DNA from: Zygnema cylindricum
Lineage: Eukaryota > Streptophyta > Zygnematophyceae > Zygnematales > Zygnemataceae
Assembly: GCA_037447655.1 (NCBI GenBank)
Contig: JBBHKE010002840.1
Location: 66,602-115,069, forward strand
DNA: 48,468 nucleotides
Direction of reading: 5' to 3'
Numbering within the stretch: the stretch's first letter is position 1; each line of letters starts with the position of its first letter. Position numbers and translations under genes: made by a program. This document shows, one piece after another, positions 32,161-42,517 of the stretch. Below the pieces are notes generated by a model that saw only the letters and a list, made by a program, of their open reading frames with translations, was not told the origin of the DNA and made no database searches.

Positions 32161-33207
32161 TGTAGAAACTAATGGTTTTAAAGTATTTTCTAGGTCTGAA
32201 TAGAAATAAAGAAGCCGAGGCAGTCTACCTCTAACTTCTCTCTCCAAATCTCAAACTTGTCGCAGTCACTGAGAAATTGGAGAGGAAGCTAGAGCCATGG
32301 CTACCTAGGCTATCCTGAGGTTTACGGGAAATTTATACTAGTTTAAGGATTATTTACTAAAAGGTATATGCCGGCCACAGGATTTGATCCTGGTACCTGC
32401 CGGCCGACAGCCAGATATAGCCAGTAGCCTTAGCCATTAAGTCTAGCAATAATGTTAAGAATTATATAGTACGATATTAATATAAACATTAATACGTAGG
32501 TTAAATCATTTAACTGTAACTGTGTACGGTATACATAGATCCGGTAATGTATAAGTACGGAATACGGTACATGCACAAAATCAATACCGCGCATTTTATT
32601 TCGTAAGTGAAACGAATACCGTGCATGTATTTATCACGGCTACGATTAAATTAGATTCTAATCGGACGGCCGGAATTAGCGCCGAGATCGCGGAAGAAGA
32701 TTTCGGCGGTTTGTGGTCATCGCCACATCGGATGACGCGTGGCGAAATTACATTCGATCGTGGAATCTCCGGAGATTATGGCACCGAATCCGGATATGAC
32801 ATGTGTCGACATTTGGGACATGTCGTACAATGTTCGTACATAAAGTACACCGGCAGATGTACTTTTGCGTACGGAATTGTATTCTGATTGGTTCCGTACA
32901 TCAGTAGATAGAGTCTGTGAGAGAGATAGGACTTAGAAAAATTAGGAGATAGGACCCTCTCTCCCAGAGAGCTTCTGTACAAAAGGTCAACTTTGACCCT
33001 TCATAACTTACTGCTCAGGGGAGCAAATTCAGAGATTATTTTTGCTATCAACTCACGGGAGTTTGTCTTCACAGGGGTGAAGGTGGTCATAGTTTTTGTC
33101 TGCCAGGGTGGCAGTTATTTTTGCTTAAACACAAAGGGGTTAGGATTATCCTAGAGGCTTCTTGTAAGATGTCCACTCTGAGGACTTATGGAGGTCTCAG
33201 AGTTTCA
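32161..33207 (+). repeat. 5' LTR of Copia element 2
   Basis: Starts TGTAGAAACTAATGG, ends CAGAGTTTCA. Internal landmarks are the antisense tRNA-like segment (32375-32447), paired TACCGCGCAT/TACCGTGCAT (about 32585-32624), GCGCCGAGATCGCGGAA (about 32680), G-box-like GACGCGTGGC (32734-32743), a GTAC-rich palindromic cluster (32823-32872) and TCAGTAGATAGAG (about 32899). The gag ATG at 33188 is within the LTR. Confidence 0.93.
32375..32447 (-). other. antisense tRNA-like module in the 5' LTR of element 2
   Basis: On the minus strand this reads as an A-box-like CTAGACTTAATGGCTAAGGC followed ~45 nt later by a B-box-like GGATCAAATCC, with a CAGGA/TCCTG T-arm-like stem. The spacing and the TGGCTAAGGC motif resemble class II tRNAs (Leu/Ser). 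No acceptor stem pairs. The B-box part is kept in all six LTRs of the window. It may be a relic pol III promoter or have another role. Confidence 0.5.
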
Positions 33208-36200
33208 GGTTATGGGCCCACCCTCTAGGGTACCAATCTTTAATTTAACTGGCTTCATATACTGGGAAAGTATGATGATAGGAGCTCTATGCCAAAAAAG
33301 GTTTTGGGGGATAGTGAGTGGACGATTTGGGCGTCCATCAAGTCTTGGAATTCCTCCAGGGCTTAAAGGAAGTAGATTCACCAGGAAAGTGGATTCACCT
33401 TCAACGGAGGAAACAAAGGAAGGAGAGGTGGTGGACAAAGGAAAAGAGAAGGAGGCTACCACACCAATAGCAACTGGTTTAGCATTCATGTCACCTATTC
33501 CGAGGAACGAGGAGAATGATACTGAAACCTGGGACTTCAACAATATGGCGGCAAAGCACTTCATCCTACGCCATCTCACTCAAGGACTTGCATGTCCTCA
33601 TTTGCAGGTAGAGAGGGCATCCGATCTTTGGATGGCTCTCATAGAGATGTACCGAAGTGGTACGATTCAGCAACAACAGTTGGCTGATAAGAAAGTTAAG
33701 GAGTATGTATACAAAGGGGGAAATATGTTGGATTTTTGCAATGAGCTTGCTACACTCTTCATGGAGCTAGAGAGTGCCGGAAAAGTTTTTAGTGAAAAAG
33801 AAGAGGTTAACTGTTTACTAATGAAGTTACCTGATGAGTTCGAGAACATAGTCAACCGTGTGCAGGACTTGCCGGACTCAAGGTGGATATGGAACTCAGT
33901 GGTAGGGATGATTCTCGTTCGAGAGAATACGATTGAGATCCGAAGGGGAGGAAAGAGTGGCCAAGCCTTGGCAACAGCGACCGATTGGAGGAACAAGGAT
34001 TCCCGGAAACCAGTCGGAAACTATGGGGGTAGGGAGCAGAAAAAACAGGTTCGCGAGTTCGAACCAAGGGCTCCCAAAGGTTTATGTCATTTTTGTAAGA
34101 AACCGGGGCACTATATGGCAGAGTGCACCAAGCTAACCGAGCTTCGGTTAAAGGAGGGGCAGACCGGTGGTACCCCGAGAGGAAAGAAAAAGGCCCTTGT
34201 CACACAAGTACTTGAGGCGGAATCCGAGGACGAGGACGATGAGCTATTTTTGGATGAGGAGTTGGAGGCGAAAACTGAGGTTGAAATTCCACGAAGGCAA
34301 AAATGTGCTTATGGTGGATTGAAAGGTGAAGCAGGCTGGATTATAGATTCAGGTGCCTCAATGCACATGTGTAAGGATAGGCACTTGTTCACTAAGATAA
34401 GAAAGATTCCCACCGTAGAGATAGAGTACGGGGATGGGAGGATAGTCACCACTACTCTTGTAGGATCGGTAGATCTGAAAGTGTTAGTAGAAGGAAAGAC
34501 ATCCATATTAACATTCTCCGATGTATTGTTTATCCCGGAGCTGAACAAAAACCTTATCTCTACATCTGTATTAGATGATAAGGGTTTTTTTACTAGCACT
34601 AGGGAAGGAGTCTTTACTGCTAGTTTTGAGGAGGATGTCTATTTCATTGCTGAGAAAGGTAGCCATGGGATGTTTAGGCTGATCTTATGTAATGAAACGA
34701 AGAAACTTTATTATGCTGGTGTTCATGATATTATGATGTGGCATAAGAGGCTTGGGCATGTGAATCTAGATAAGTTAAGAGAGATGAAAAAGATGGGAGT
34801 GGTGGAAGGGATTCAGTTCAGTGAGAGTGATGATATAAGTGATTGTAGTGGGTGTGCTCAAGGTAAAGCACACAGATTACCCTTTCCTAAAACAGCCACC
34901 TACAAGGGAGAAAAACTTCTAGATCTAGTACACACAGATATTTGGGGACCGGCTAGAGTGCCCTCACCGGGGGGGAAGAGATTTATGATGACTATAACTG
35001 ATGATTGGTCTCGGTATTCGCGGGTGTATTTTTTTGAAAAACAAGTCAGAAGCTGAGGACTGTTTTAGACAATATAAAGCATGGAGCGAAAAACTCCATG
35101 AAACTCCAATCAAGAGAGTAAGGAGTGACAATGGTGGAGAGTATACTTCTAACCAGTTTGAGGATTTTTTGAGGGAAGATGGGGTTCAACACCAAAAGAC
35201 AGTTCCATTAAATCCGGAACAGAATGGGGTAGCTGAAAGGTTAAATAGAACACTAAGTGATAGTGCTAGAAGTATGTTGTCGGATAAGAAGATAGGAAAA
35301 AGGTTTTGGGCAGAAGCAATGAATTGTGCTAATTACCTCAAAAATAGAGTTCTTACTTCAGCTATAAAAGATCAAACACCTTATGAGAGATGGACAGGCT
35401 GGAAACCAGACTTATCTCATTTAAAGGTTTTCGGCAGTCAAGTATTCAGTCTAGATACAGATCGGTCTAATTGGAAGCTAGATCCTAAAGGAAAACCGGG
35501 ATACTTATTAGGATATGATGAGGATGTTAAAGGATATAGAGTTTATGATCTAAAAAGAGAAGATATAATCATAGTAAAGCATCTAGTAGTTATGGATGAA
35601 GGAAAGTCTGTGGATCCCTTCAAATATACAAAGTCAGTAAAAATCAGATTTGAGTCAGAAAATTCTGATGACTTTGAGCTTCCTAACTATCCAGGTTTTA
35701 GAGACGATGACATTCTTGCAGGTACAAATCAGACTGAAAAGGACTCGGCTGTGGAAACTCCAGTGACAACTCTACCTGAAGCGGAAGACGTGGTGGAAAT
35801 TGATTGAGAATCAAGGGATAGGGGAGAAACCAAGTTTGTTCCAAAGAATCCACGAGAACCATCTATTCCGGCCTCAAATTTTGAAGGGGGAAGGAGAAGT
35901 AGTAAAAGACTGCAAGAAAAATAGGTTAATAACAAGGTAACAAAACTATCTCATCAAGATGAACCTCAAACTTATGGAGAGGCGATGACTTGTCCAGAAA
36001 GAAATCGGTGGAAGACAGCCATCAATGAAGAGATGGCCTCAATTATGGCAGCCGATACTTTGGAGCTGGTGGATTGTCCACCTAACCGAAAACCAATCGG
36101 TTATAAGTGGGTTTTCAAATTAAAACTGAACCCAGATAACACAATCGAGCGCTACAAGGCCCGACTAGTGGCAAAGGGATTTACACAAAAGGAGGGAATT

Positions 36201-37547
36201 GACTACGAGGAAACCTTTGCCCTGGTGGTCAGATTTCCCTCCGTCCGCATACTTCTCAGCTTGGCAGCAGCGGAAGACATGGAAGTGCACCAGATGGACA
36301 TCAAAACAACCTTTTTGCATGGAGAATTGGAAGAGGAGATCTTCATGCGACAACCCGAAGGGTTTGTGGAAGAAGGAGAGGAGAGGAAGGTATGCCGGCT
36401 GATTAAATCTCTTTATGGTTTGAAACAGGCGCCTCGACAGTGGAATAAGAAGCTTGATGAGTTTCTTACCGGTCTAGGATATATCCGGATCAGCTCAGAT
36501 CACTCAATCTATGTTTTCGAAGATGAGGAAGGTTTTATATTTATTGCAATTTATGTTGATGATTTGCTTGTTTTAAGTAAATCAATGGAAAAAATTAATA
36601 AACTGAAAACCGATCTTAAGGGGAGATTTGAAATGAACGATATGGGGGAAGCAAAATATATTTTGGGAATTCAAGTAGAGAGAGACAGAAAAAGAAAAAT
36701 TATAAGATTGACTCAAAAGGAAGCAATAGGGAACATGCTTGAAAAATTTCAAATGGATAAAGCTAATAGTTGTTTAACTCTTATGGAATTGAAGAAGGGA
36801 AGTGAGGGGAGTGAGGAAGAAGGAGTCATAGTCTTAGACGAGGAATTATCTCCTGAAGAACAGAAGTTCATGCAGACTATTCCTTACAAACAAGTAGTGG
36901 GAAGTCTAATCTATTTTATGAATTGTACCCGGCCGGATTTAGCTGCAGCTGTAGGAGTGCTGAGTAGAAGTCTAAATGCTCCCACTAAGAAGGATTAGGA
37001 GGCAGCTAAGAGAGTTCTTAGATACTTGATAGGAACTAGGGATCTATGGTTGCATTTGGGTGGGGAGAATACTGACATCACTACTTGGAGTGATGCTAGT
37101 TATGGTGATGCTCCGATGAGGAGATGCACTTCTGGATATGTATTATATGTGGGTGATGGGGCTTGCTGTTGGAGTAGCAAACAACAAAAGGTTATTGCTC
37201 AGTCCACCATGGAGGCTGAGTATATGGCCTCTTGCTCTGCTGTAAAAGAATTGATGTGGGTTAAGTCTTTACTTGGTGAACTTGGTCATCTTAAGAGTGG
37301 TGTGCAGAAAATATTTTGTGATAATCAAGCAGCAATCGCTATTTCTGCCAATCCTAAACATCATTTTAAAGCTAAACACATGGACATTAGACTCAGCTTT
37401 GTAAGAGAGAAAGTAGAAAATAAAATAATCAGTTTAGAGTTTCGACCAGATAGTGAGATGGTAGCAGATATGATGACTAAACCTGTGCCTTCCCCTAAGC
37501 TAATTTTTTGCAGGGAGAAGTGTGGTCTGAAATTAAAGATTGACTAG
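33188..37547 (+). pseudogene. Copia gag-pol polyprotein (element 2), four lesions
   Basis: Encodes Gag, protease, integrase, RT and RNase H for retrotransposition. From ATG 33188: copia-type Gag (residues 1-290), zinc knuckle C300-C303-H308-C313, protease D387-SGA, HHCC zinc motif H519, H524, C553, C556, and integrase D at 584. After the frameshift come D (35127-35129) and E (35235-35237) with 35 residues between, RT catalytic YVDD (36552-36563), and RNase H with DAS (about 37092), EAE (about 37212) and CDN (about 37318). Lesions are a seven-T run at 35029-35035 (element 1 has six), TGA 35805-35807, TAG 35922-35924 and TAG 36996-36998. The frame ends at TAG 37545-37547, directly before the polypurine tract. 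The ATG lies in the LTR and is conserved in elements 1 and 3, which supports this start. Confidence 0.93.
33208..33222 (+). promoter_or_regulatory. primer-binding site of element 2 (tRNA-iMet anticodon arm)
   Basis: GGTTATGGGCCCACC follows the LTR CA immediately. It is the exact complement of the plant initiator tRNA-Met anticodon arm (GGTGGGCCCATAACC, containing CAT), not of the tRNA 3' end. That implies half-tRNA priming as known for Drosophila copia. It is translated within gag (residues QVMGP). Confidence 0.88.
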
Positions 37548-37560
37548 AAAATAAGGGGAG
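37548..37560 (+). promoter_or_regulatory. polypurine tract of element 2
   Basis: AAAATAAGGGGAG sits between the pol stop codon and the 3' LTR, the plus-strand priming site. The same tract precedes the 3' LTR of element 3. Confidence 0.88.
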
Positions 37561-38608
37561 TGTAGAAACTAATGGTTTTAAAGTATTTTCTAGGTCTGAA
37601 TAGAAATAAAGAAGCCGAGGCAGTCTACCTCTAACTTCTCTCTCCAACTCTCAAACTTGTCGCAGTCACTGAGAAATTGGAGAGGAAGCTAGAGCCATGG
37701 CTACCTAGGCTATCCTGAGGTTTACGGGAAATTTATACTAGTTTAGGGATTATTTACTAAAAGGTATATGCCGGCCGCAGGATTTGATCCTGGTACCTGC
37801 CGGCCGACAGCCAGATATAGCCAGTAGCCTTAGCCGTTAAGTCTAGCAGTAATGTTAAGAATTATATAGTACGATATTAATATAAACATTAATACGTAGG
37901 TTAAATCATTTAACTGTAACTGTGTACGGTATACATAGATCCGGTAATGTATAAGTACGGAATACGGTACATGCACAAAATCAATACCGCGCATTTTATT
38001 TCTTAAGTGAAACGAATACCGCGCATGTATTTATTACGGCTACGATTAAATTAGATTCTAATCGGACGGCCGGAATTAGCGCCGAGATCGCGGAAGAAGA
38101 TTTCGGCGGTTTGTGGTCATCGCCACATCGGATGACGCGTGGCGAAATTACATTAGATCGTGGAATCTCCGGATATTATGGCACCGAATCCGGATATGAC
38201 ATGTGTCGACATTTGGGACATGTCGTACAATGTTCGTACAGAAAGTACACCGGCAGATGTACTTTTGCGTACGGGACTGTATTCTGATTGGTTCCGTACA
38301 TCAGTAGATAGAGTCTGTGAGAGAGATAGGATTTACAAAAATTAGGAGATAGGACCCTCTCTCCCAGAGAGCTTCTGTACAAAAGGTCAACTTTGACCCT
38401 TCATAACTTACTGCTCAGGGGAGCAAATTCAGAGATTCTTTTTGCTATCGACTCAGGGGAGTCTTGTCTTCACAAGGGTGAAGGTGGTGAGAGTTTTTGT
38501 CTGCCAGGGTGGCAGTTATTTTTGCTTAAACACAAAGGGGTCAGGATTATCCTAGAGGCTTCTTGGAAGCTGTCCACTCTGAGGACTTATGGAGGTCTCA
38601 GAGTTTCA
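37561..38608 (+). repeat. 3' LTR of Copia element 2
   Basis: 1048 bp, co-linear with the 5' LTR at an offset of exactly 5400 bp until one 1-bp insertion near 38463. It ends TTTCA followed by the GAAAA duplication. It carries the same antisense B box (37780-37790). Confidence 0.93.
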
Positions 38609-38613
38609 GAAAA

Positions 38614-38653
38614 CATGTGGCTAGAAGGTTAGACGTCTACGATGACACGTAAA
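38614..38653 (+). repeat. repeat R, copy A (middle part)
   Basis: A 40-bp strip of host repeat between the target duplication of element 2 and the left edge of element 3. It includes the 5-bp GTAAA (38649-38653) that probably duplicates ATAAA at 42518-42522. Confidence 0.55.
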
Positions 38654-39801
38654 TGAAACTCGGTGTGCTCCATTGCCCACAAAAATCGCAGATTCAAAAG
38701 AAGCTTATCTAGATAGTGCCGACTCCAAGTTGATATAAACCCAAATGACTGACTTCTTGACAATCACAAACCCATTATAGCTTCACCCCTGTGAAATAAG
38801 ACTTTCTGTGTGCTCAGTTCCACCACAGAATGCAAAATTAGAATATGAGTTTTGGACACATTCACCCACTTTGACTTTCCCTTAGAAATGCAGCCACCGT
38901 GGCACGTAAAAAACTCTGACCGACTACACCCCTTTCTAGCTTGGACTCCCCTGAGTCTGTTGCAAAAAGAATCACTGAAAATGGTTAAGTAAATTGATAG
39001 ATATGGTTGACCAAAGTTTGCCTTTTATACACGATGCTCTCTGGGAGAGGCGGCTACCTACCCAAAATATTCTAAGTCCTATTCCCTCTCTAACACCCCT
39101 TCTAATGAAGTACGGCGCCAATCACAAGATTGTACCGTACAGAAAAGTACAGGCGCCGGTGTACTTTCTGTACGGCAGATGTACGACATGCCATACAGGT
39201 GACATCTGTCACATCTGAGCTTGTTGACTTGCACTCCGGAAATCCTCAACCAAGTACGATGTCGCCACGTGTCATCCGGAGTGGCGGCGTCCCAAAACGC
39301 CAAGGCCGCCTTTCCGGAATCCAGGCTTGCACCACGGCCGTCGATTTCTCATCGCATTTTTATCCGGACCGTCGAAACAAATGTCCGTAACATTTGTTTC
39401 ATGCGGCATAAAAGGTACAGCGGGTTCTATACCAAAGATTCCGTCCTAGTAGTTAAATGGAATCTTTGCCCTGTATTTATTTAAATACCTATCGTACCCT
39501 ACATGTCCTAGCACTGATCTTAGTGTACAGGATAAAGCTGTCACCTACCGGTCAATCTAACAGATGTTAGGTACTAGGATCAAATCTCGGAGCCGGCAGT
39601 CATTTTGGTACAGACTAAGTAGTAGCCTGTTTTCTGTCACCTTAGACAGCATAGGCAGCCATGGTTCTAGCTCTCTCTCTAGTCTTCAGTGACTACAACA
39701 AGTATGGAGACTGGAGAGTGGAGCGAGAAGCAGACTGCCTTTGCTTTATTTCTTCCTTTTATTTTTCCTATTAAGACCTAGAAAATACATAACTTTCAAC
39801 A
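38654..39801 (-). repeat. 3' LTR of element 3 (full length)
   Basis: 1148 bp; minus-strand start TGTTGAAAGTTATGT, end GAGTTTCA. Carries the antisense B-box-like GGATCAAATCT (+ strand 39577-39587), the G-box GACACGTGGC (complement at 39264-39273) and a strong palindromic GTACAGAAAAGTAC...GTACTTTCTGTAC cluster (about 39136-39175). Confidence 0.9.
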
Positions 39802-39814
39802 CTCCCCTTATTTT
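39802..39814 (-). promoter_or_regulatory. polypurine tract of element 3
   Basis: On the minus strand AAAATAAGGGGAG, identical to the tract of element 2, directly before the 3' LTR. Confidence 0.85.
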
Positions 39815-39819
39815 CTAGT

Positions 39820-40163
39820 CTACTTTTCTGCAAAAATATGTTCCTTCTTTTTTTTTTCTTCTTTCTTTTCTTCTCATAAAGCTTTAAGTAAATAACCTTG
39901 CATTTAAAACAATGCATTAGATGAACTGAATTAACAATTGCATCACACATTTCATTTAGCACCCCACTTATCATAAATCCGATCAAAGATTTTATCCACC
40001 TCCTCCCCTTTTCATCCAACCAAAATATACTTTCCCTTTTGCATTTCCAACAGTCAGCCCCGTCCCCAACCTGCAACACATATCCAGAAGATAACCCTTT
40101 TACAGGCACATCTTCACAAGCGACATCACACCAAGTAGTGATGTCAAATCCATCCACCCCCAA
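39820..40163 (-). pseudogene. RNase H remnant of element 3
   Basis: The minus-strand frame from 40163 starts with residues that align to the RNase H DITTW-SDASYGD and SGYVL-VGDGA-CW region of element 2. The rest of the RNase H, including EAE and CDN, is deleted or unrecognisable. It ends in a lysine-rich stretch near the polypurine tract. The catalytic D is replaced (CDVACED instead of SDASYGD spacing). Confidence 0.7.
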
Positions 40164-40169
40164 ATATTC

Positions 40170-41828
40170 CTAAAAAACACTAGTCCCCACTAAGTTCCTC
40201 ATAAGATCTACATCTTTCGTACTCATATTTTTATCTATGATAATTACCCCATTTTCTGAACTTCCCTCACTCTCTCCCATGGAATTCTTTCCACTATCAC
40301 TTTCTAATTTAATCCCCAATAAATATTTATTCTCCCCTAAACCTTTAATCAAATATTTCTCTTCTCCCCTATCCTTTATAACCTCTTCGAGTTTCACTTC
40401 TCCCCTTTCCTCGGAATCCGTTGAAGTCTCCCTTTCCGACCAGTTTTCTGTTTCCCTATTATCTATAAAATTATCCTCATTAATTTTATCTTTCCCGTTT
40501 TCACTTATGGATCCTAGATCTGACTTTCTCATTTCTAAGTCATACACTCTACACTCCTCGACATCCTCAAGTACCTCCTCTCTCTTTACTTCCCTTATAC
40601 CTCCAAAAGCACACTGTTGCTTTCGTGGAATTTCTGTGTGCTTTTCTCTCTTCCCCATACTACTAATCCGGAGAAGCTCTAAAATATCTTCATCCTCTTT
40701 CTCCTCTTCCCCTTCTTCCTCCTCATCCACATTCCAACTTCTAAGTTTTTCCAAACAAGGGCATTCCTCCATATAATGACCCGGTTCCCTACAAAAGAAG
40801 CAAACCCCCTTTTTCAAAGCTCCCCTTTCTTTTCCTCTCCCTCTCTTTCCACCAAAGTTGCGATAAGGTTTACCTTTGTCTTTCTTCCTCTCATCACGAT
40901 TCCGCTCGTCACCACCGTTCCTCTCATCACGCTTCCGCTCGTCACCACCGTTCTTCTCATCACGCTTCCGCTCGTCACCGCCGTTCCTCTCAGCACGCTT
41001 CCGCCAATCATCACCAGTTGTAAATGCATTCACCCTGTCACTTCCCCTACGAAGCTCCAAAGTGCTTTCCCTCACAGGAATTATCCTCATGGTAAACCTC
41101 CAAGTCCATGAGGAGCCATCCATTGCCTACATACGACAAATGATGTTTTCGTACTCATCTGGGAGTTTCATAAGTAGTGTATTAATCTTACTCTCCTCCG
41201 ATTCTACATATCCCGCACTAGTAAGCTCAACGTATAACGCATCAATATCATTGCAAAACTCTATCATGCTACCGCCTTTATAAACGTAGGCATCTATTTC
41301 CTGTTTTACTAATTGCTGCCTCTGAATAGTCTCACTCTTATAAATCTGAATTAGTGCTTCCCATATCTCTAAAGACTTCATTAAGTTTATAAGAGTGATA
41401 GCTATGGACTTAGACACGTTTCTAAGTACGAGATGCTTTGCTATAGTGTTTTTGTATTGCCATATTATTATGTCATTTTATTCAATTTTAATCCCTACAA
41501 ATGGAACCATAGTCGAGAGCTTAGCTCCCCTCACCATCGGTGTTCGTTTTCCCTTCTCCCATTTTTCCCCATCCACGGAACGGTTTTTCCCTTCACCTTC
41601 CGTTGCATCTGAACTCCGTTTGATATTCTGGGCAGCCTCAAATGATTCTCCATAGTAAGCTCCTCCAAAGCCAGGTGGTGGACATCTCACTAGTCTCGAA
41701 ACAATTCCTCATAAGTGCTTCTCGAAAAGCAATCCCTCCATAGTAAACTCCCAATAAGTGAAGTCTGTTCCATCGAACATAGGCACCCTAGATGGTGGGC
41801 CCATAACCTGAAACTCTGTGTGCTCCAT
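40170..41828 (-). pseudogene. gag-derived ORF of element 3, in-frame deletions and three stops
   Basis: Reading from the ATG in the LTR (41828-41826), one frame continues to 40170, interrupted only by TGA (41711-41709), TAA (41480-41478) and TAG (41129-41127). The start MEHTEFQVMGPPSRVP matches element 2 across the primer-binding site. After the Gag core come about 3.5 repeats of NGGDERKRDE, a zinc knuckle (CX2CX4HX4C at about 40802-40761), an acidic run and EIPRKQQCAFGG, which in element 2 is just before the protease. The frame then joins fragments matching the integrase/RT linker (RVYDL), the RT thumb region (NKYLLGI) and its tail (GVIIIDKNMS). All junctions keep the frame for 317 codons after the TAG. 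Confidence 0.82.
41794..41808 (-). promoter_or_regulatory. primer-binding site of element 3
   Basis: On the minus strand exactly GGTTATGGGCCCACC, identical to element 2 and complementary to the tRNA-iMet anticodon arm. Located between the 5' LTR (ends 41809) and the body, in the gag frame. Confidence 0.88.
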
Positions 41829-42517
41829 TGACCACAAAAATCCAGATTCAAAAGAAGCTTATCTAGATTGTGCCGACTCCAAGTTGATATAAACCCAAAT
41901 TACTGACCCCTTGACAATCACAAACCCATTATAGCTTTACCCCTGTGAAATAAGACTTTCTGTGTGCTCAGTTCCACCACAGAATGCAAAGTTAGAATAT
42001 GAGTTTTGGACACATTCACCCACTTTGACTTTCCCTTAGAAATGAAGCCACAGCCGTCGATTTCTCATCGCATTTTTATCCGGACCGTCGAAACAAATGT
42101 CCGTAACATTTGTTTCATGCGGCATAAAAGGTACAACGGGTTCTATGCCAAAGATTCCGTCCTAGTAGTTAAATGGAATCTTTGCCCTGTATTTATTTAA
42201 ATACCTATCGTACCCTATATGTCCTAGCACTGATCCTAGTCTACAGGATAAAGGTGTCACCTACCGGTCAATCTAACAGACGTTAGGGACTAGGATCAAA
42301 TCCCGGAGCCGGCAGTCATTTTGGTACAGACTAAGTAGTAGCCTATTTTTTGTCACCTTAGACAGCATAGGCAGCCATGGTTCTAGCTCTCTCTCCAGTC
42401 TTCAGTGACTACAACAAGTATGGGGACTGGAGAGTGGAGCGAGAAGCAGACTGTCTTTGCTTTATTTCTTCTTTTTATTTTTCCTATTAAGACCTAGAAA
42501 ATACATAACTTTCAACA
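41809..42517 (-). repeat. 5' LTR of element 3, internally deleted
   Basis: 709 bp, lacking ~440 bp present in the 3' LTR (about 38900-39338 there). The deletion is flanked by a short CCAC/GCCAC homology. The missing part holds the G-box, the GTAC palindromes and the presumed promoter. The antisense B-box-like GGATCAAATCC (42293-42303) is kept. Confidence 0.85.

Larger units (their letters stand above)
32161..38608 (+). mobile_element. Copia LTR retrotransposon, element 2 (nearly intact)
   Basis: A complete Ty1/copia element: LTRs 32161-33207 and 37561-38608, both TG...CA, with a perfect 5-bp target duplication GAAAA (32156-32160 and 38609-38613). It has a primer-binding site, one gag-pol frame and a polypurine tract. 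LTR pairs differ at about 24 positions plus one 1-bp indel over ~1047 bp (roughly 2.3%), so it is comparatively young. Four lesions inactivate the polyprotein. It lies inside repeat R, next to element 3. Confidence 0.95.
38654..42517 (-). mobile_element. non-autonomous Copia derivative, element 3 (gag retained)
   Basis: Read on the minus strand, the order is 5' LTR 42517-41809, primer-binding site, gag plus remnants, polypurine tract, 3' LTR 39801-38654. Probable target duplication is GTAAA/ATAAA with one mismatch. The internal part is only ~2.0 kb instead of ~4.35 kb: protease, integrase and most of RT and RNase H are missing, while gag and its zinc knuckle remain. This is the architecture of terminal-repeat gag-only elements described in plants. 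The LTRs are of the TGTTGAAAG subfamily, distinct from element 2. Confidence 0.88.

Noticed and set aside
32375-32447. A genuine tRNA gene on the minus strand
   Set aside because: A- and B-box-like motifs exist, but the acceptor stem does not pair and no proper anticodon loop can be drawn. It is reported only as tRNA-like.
40237-41283. Several + strand ORFs of 111-179 residues
   Set aside because: Serine-rich shadows of the gag-derived frame on the minus strand of element 3.
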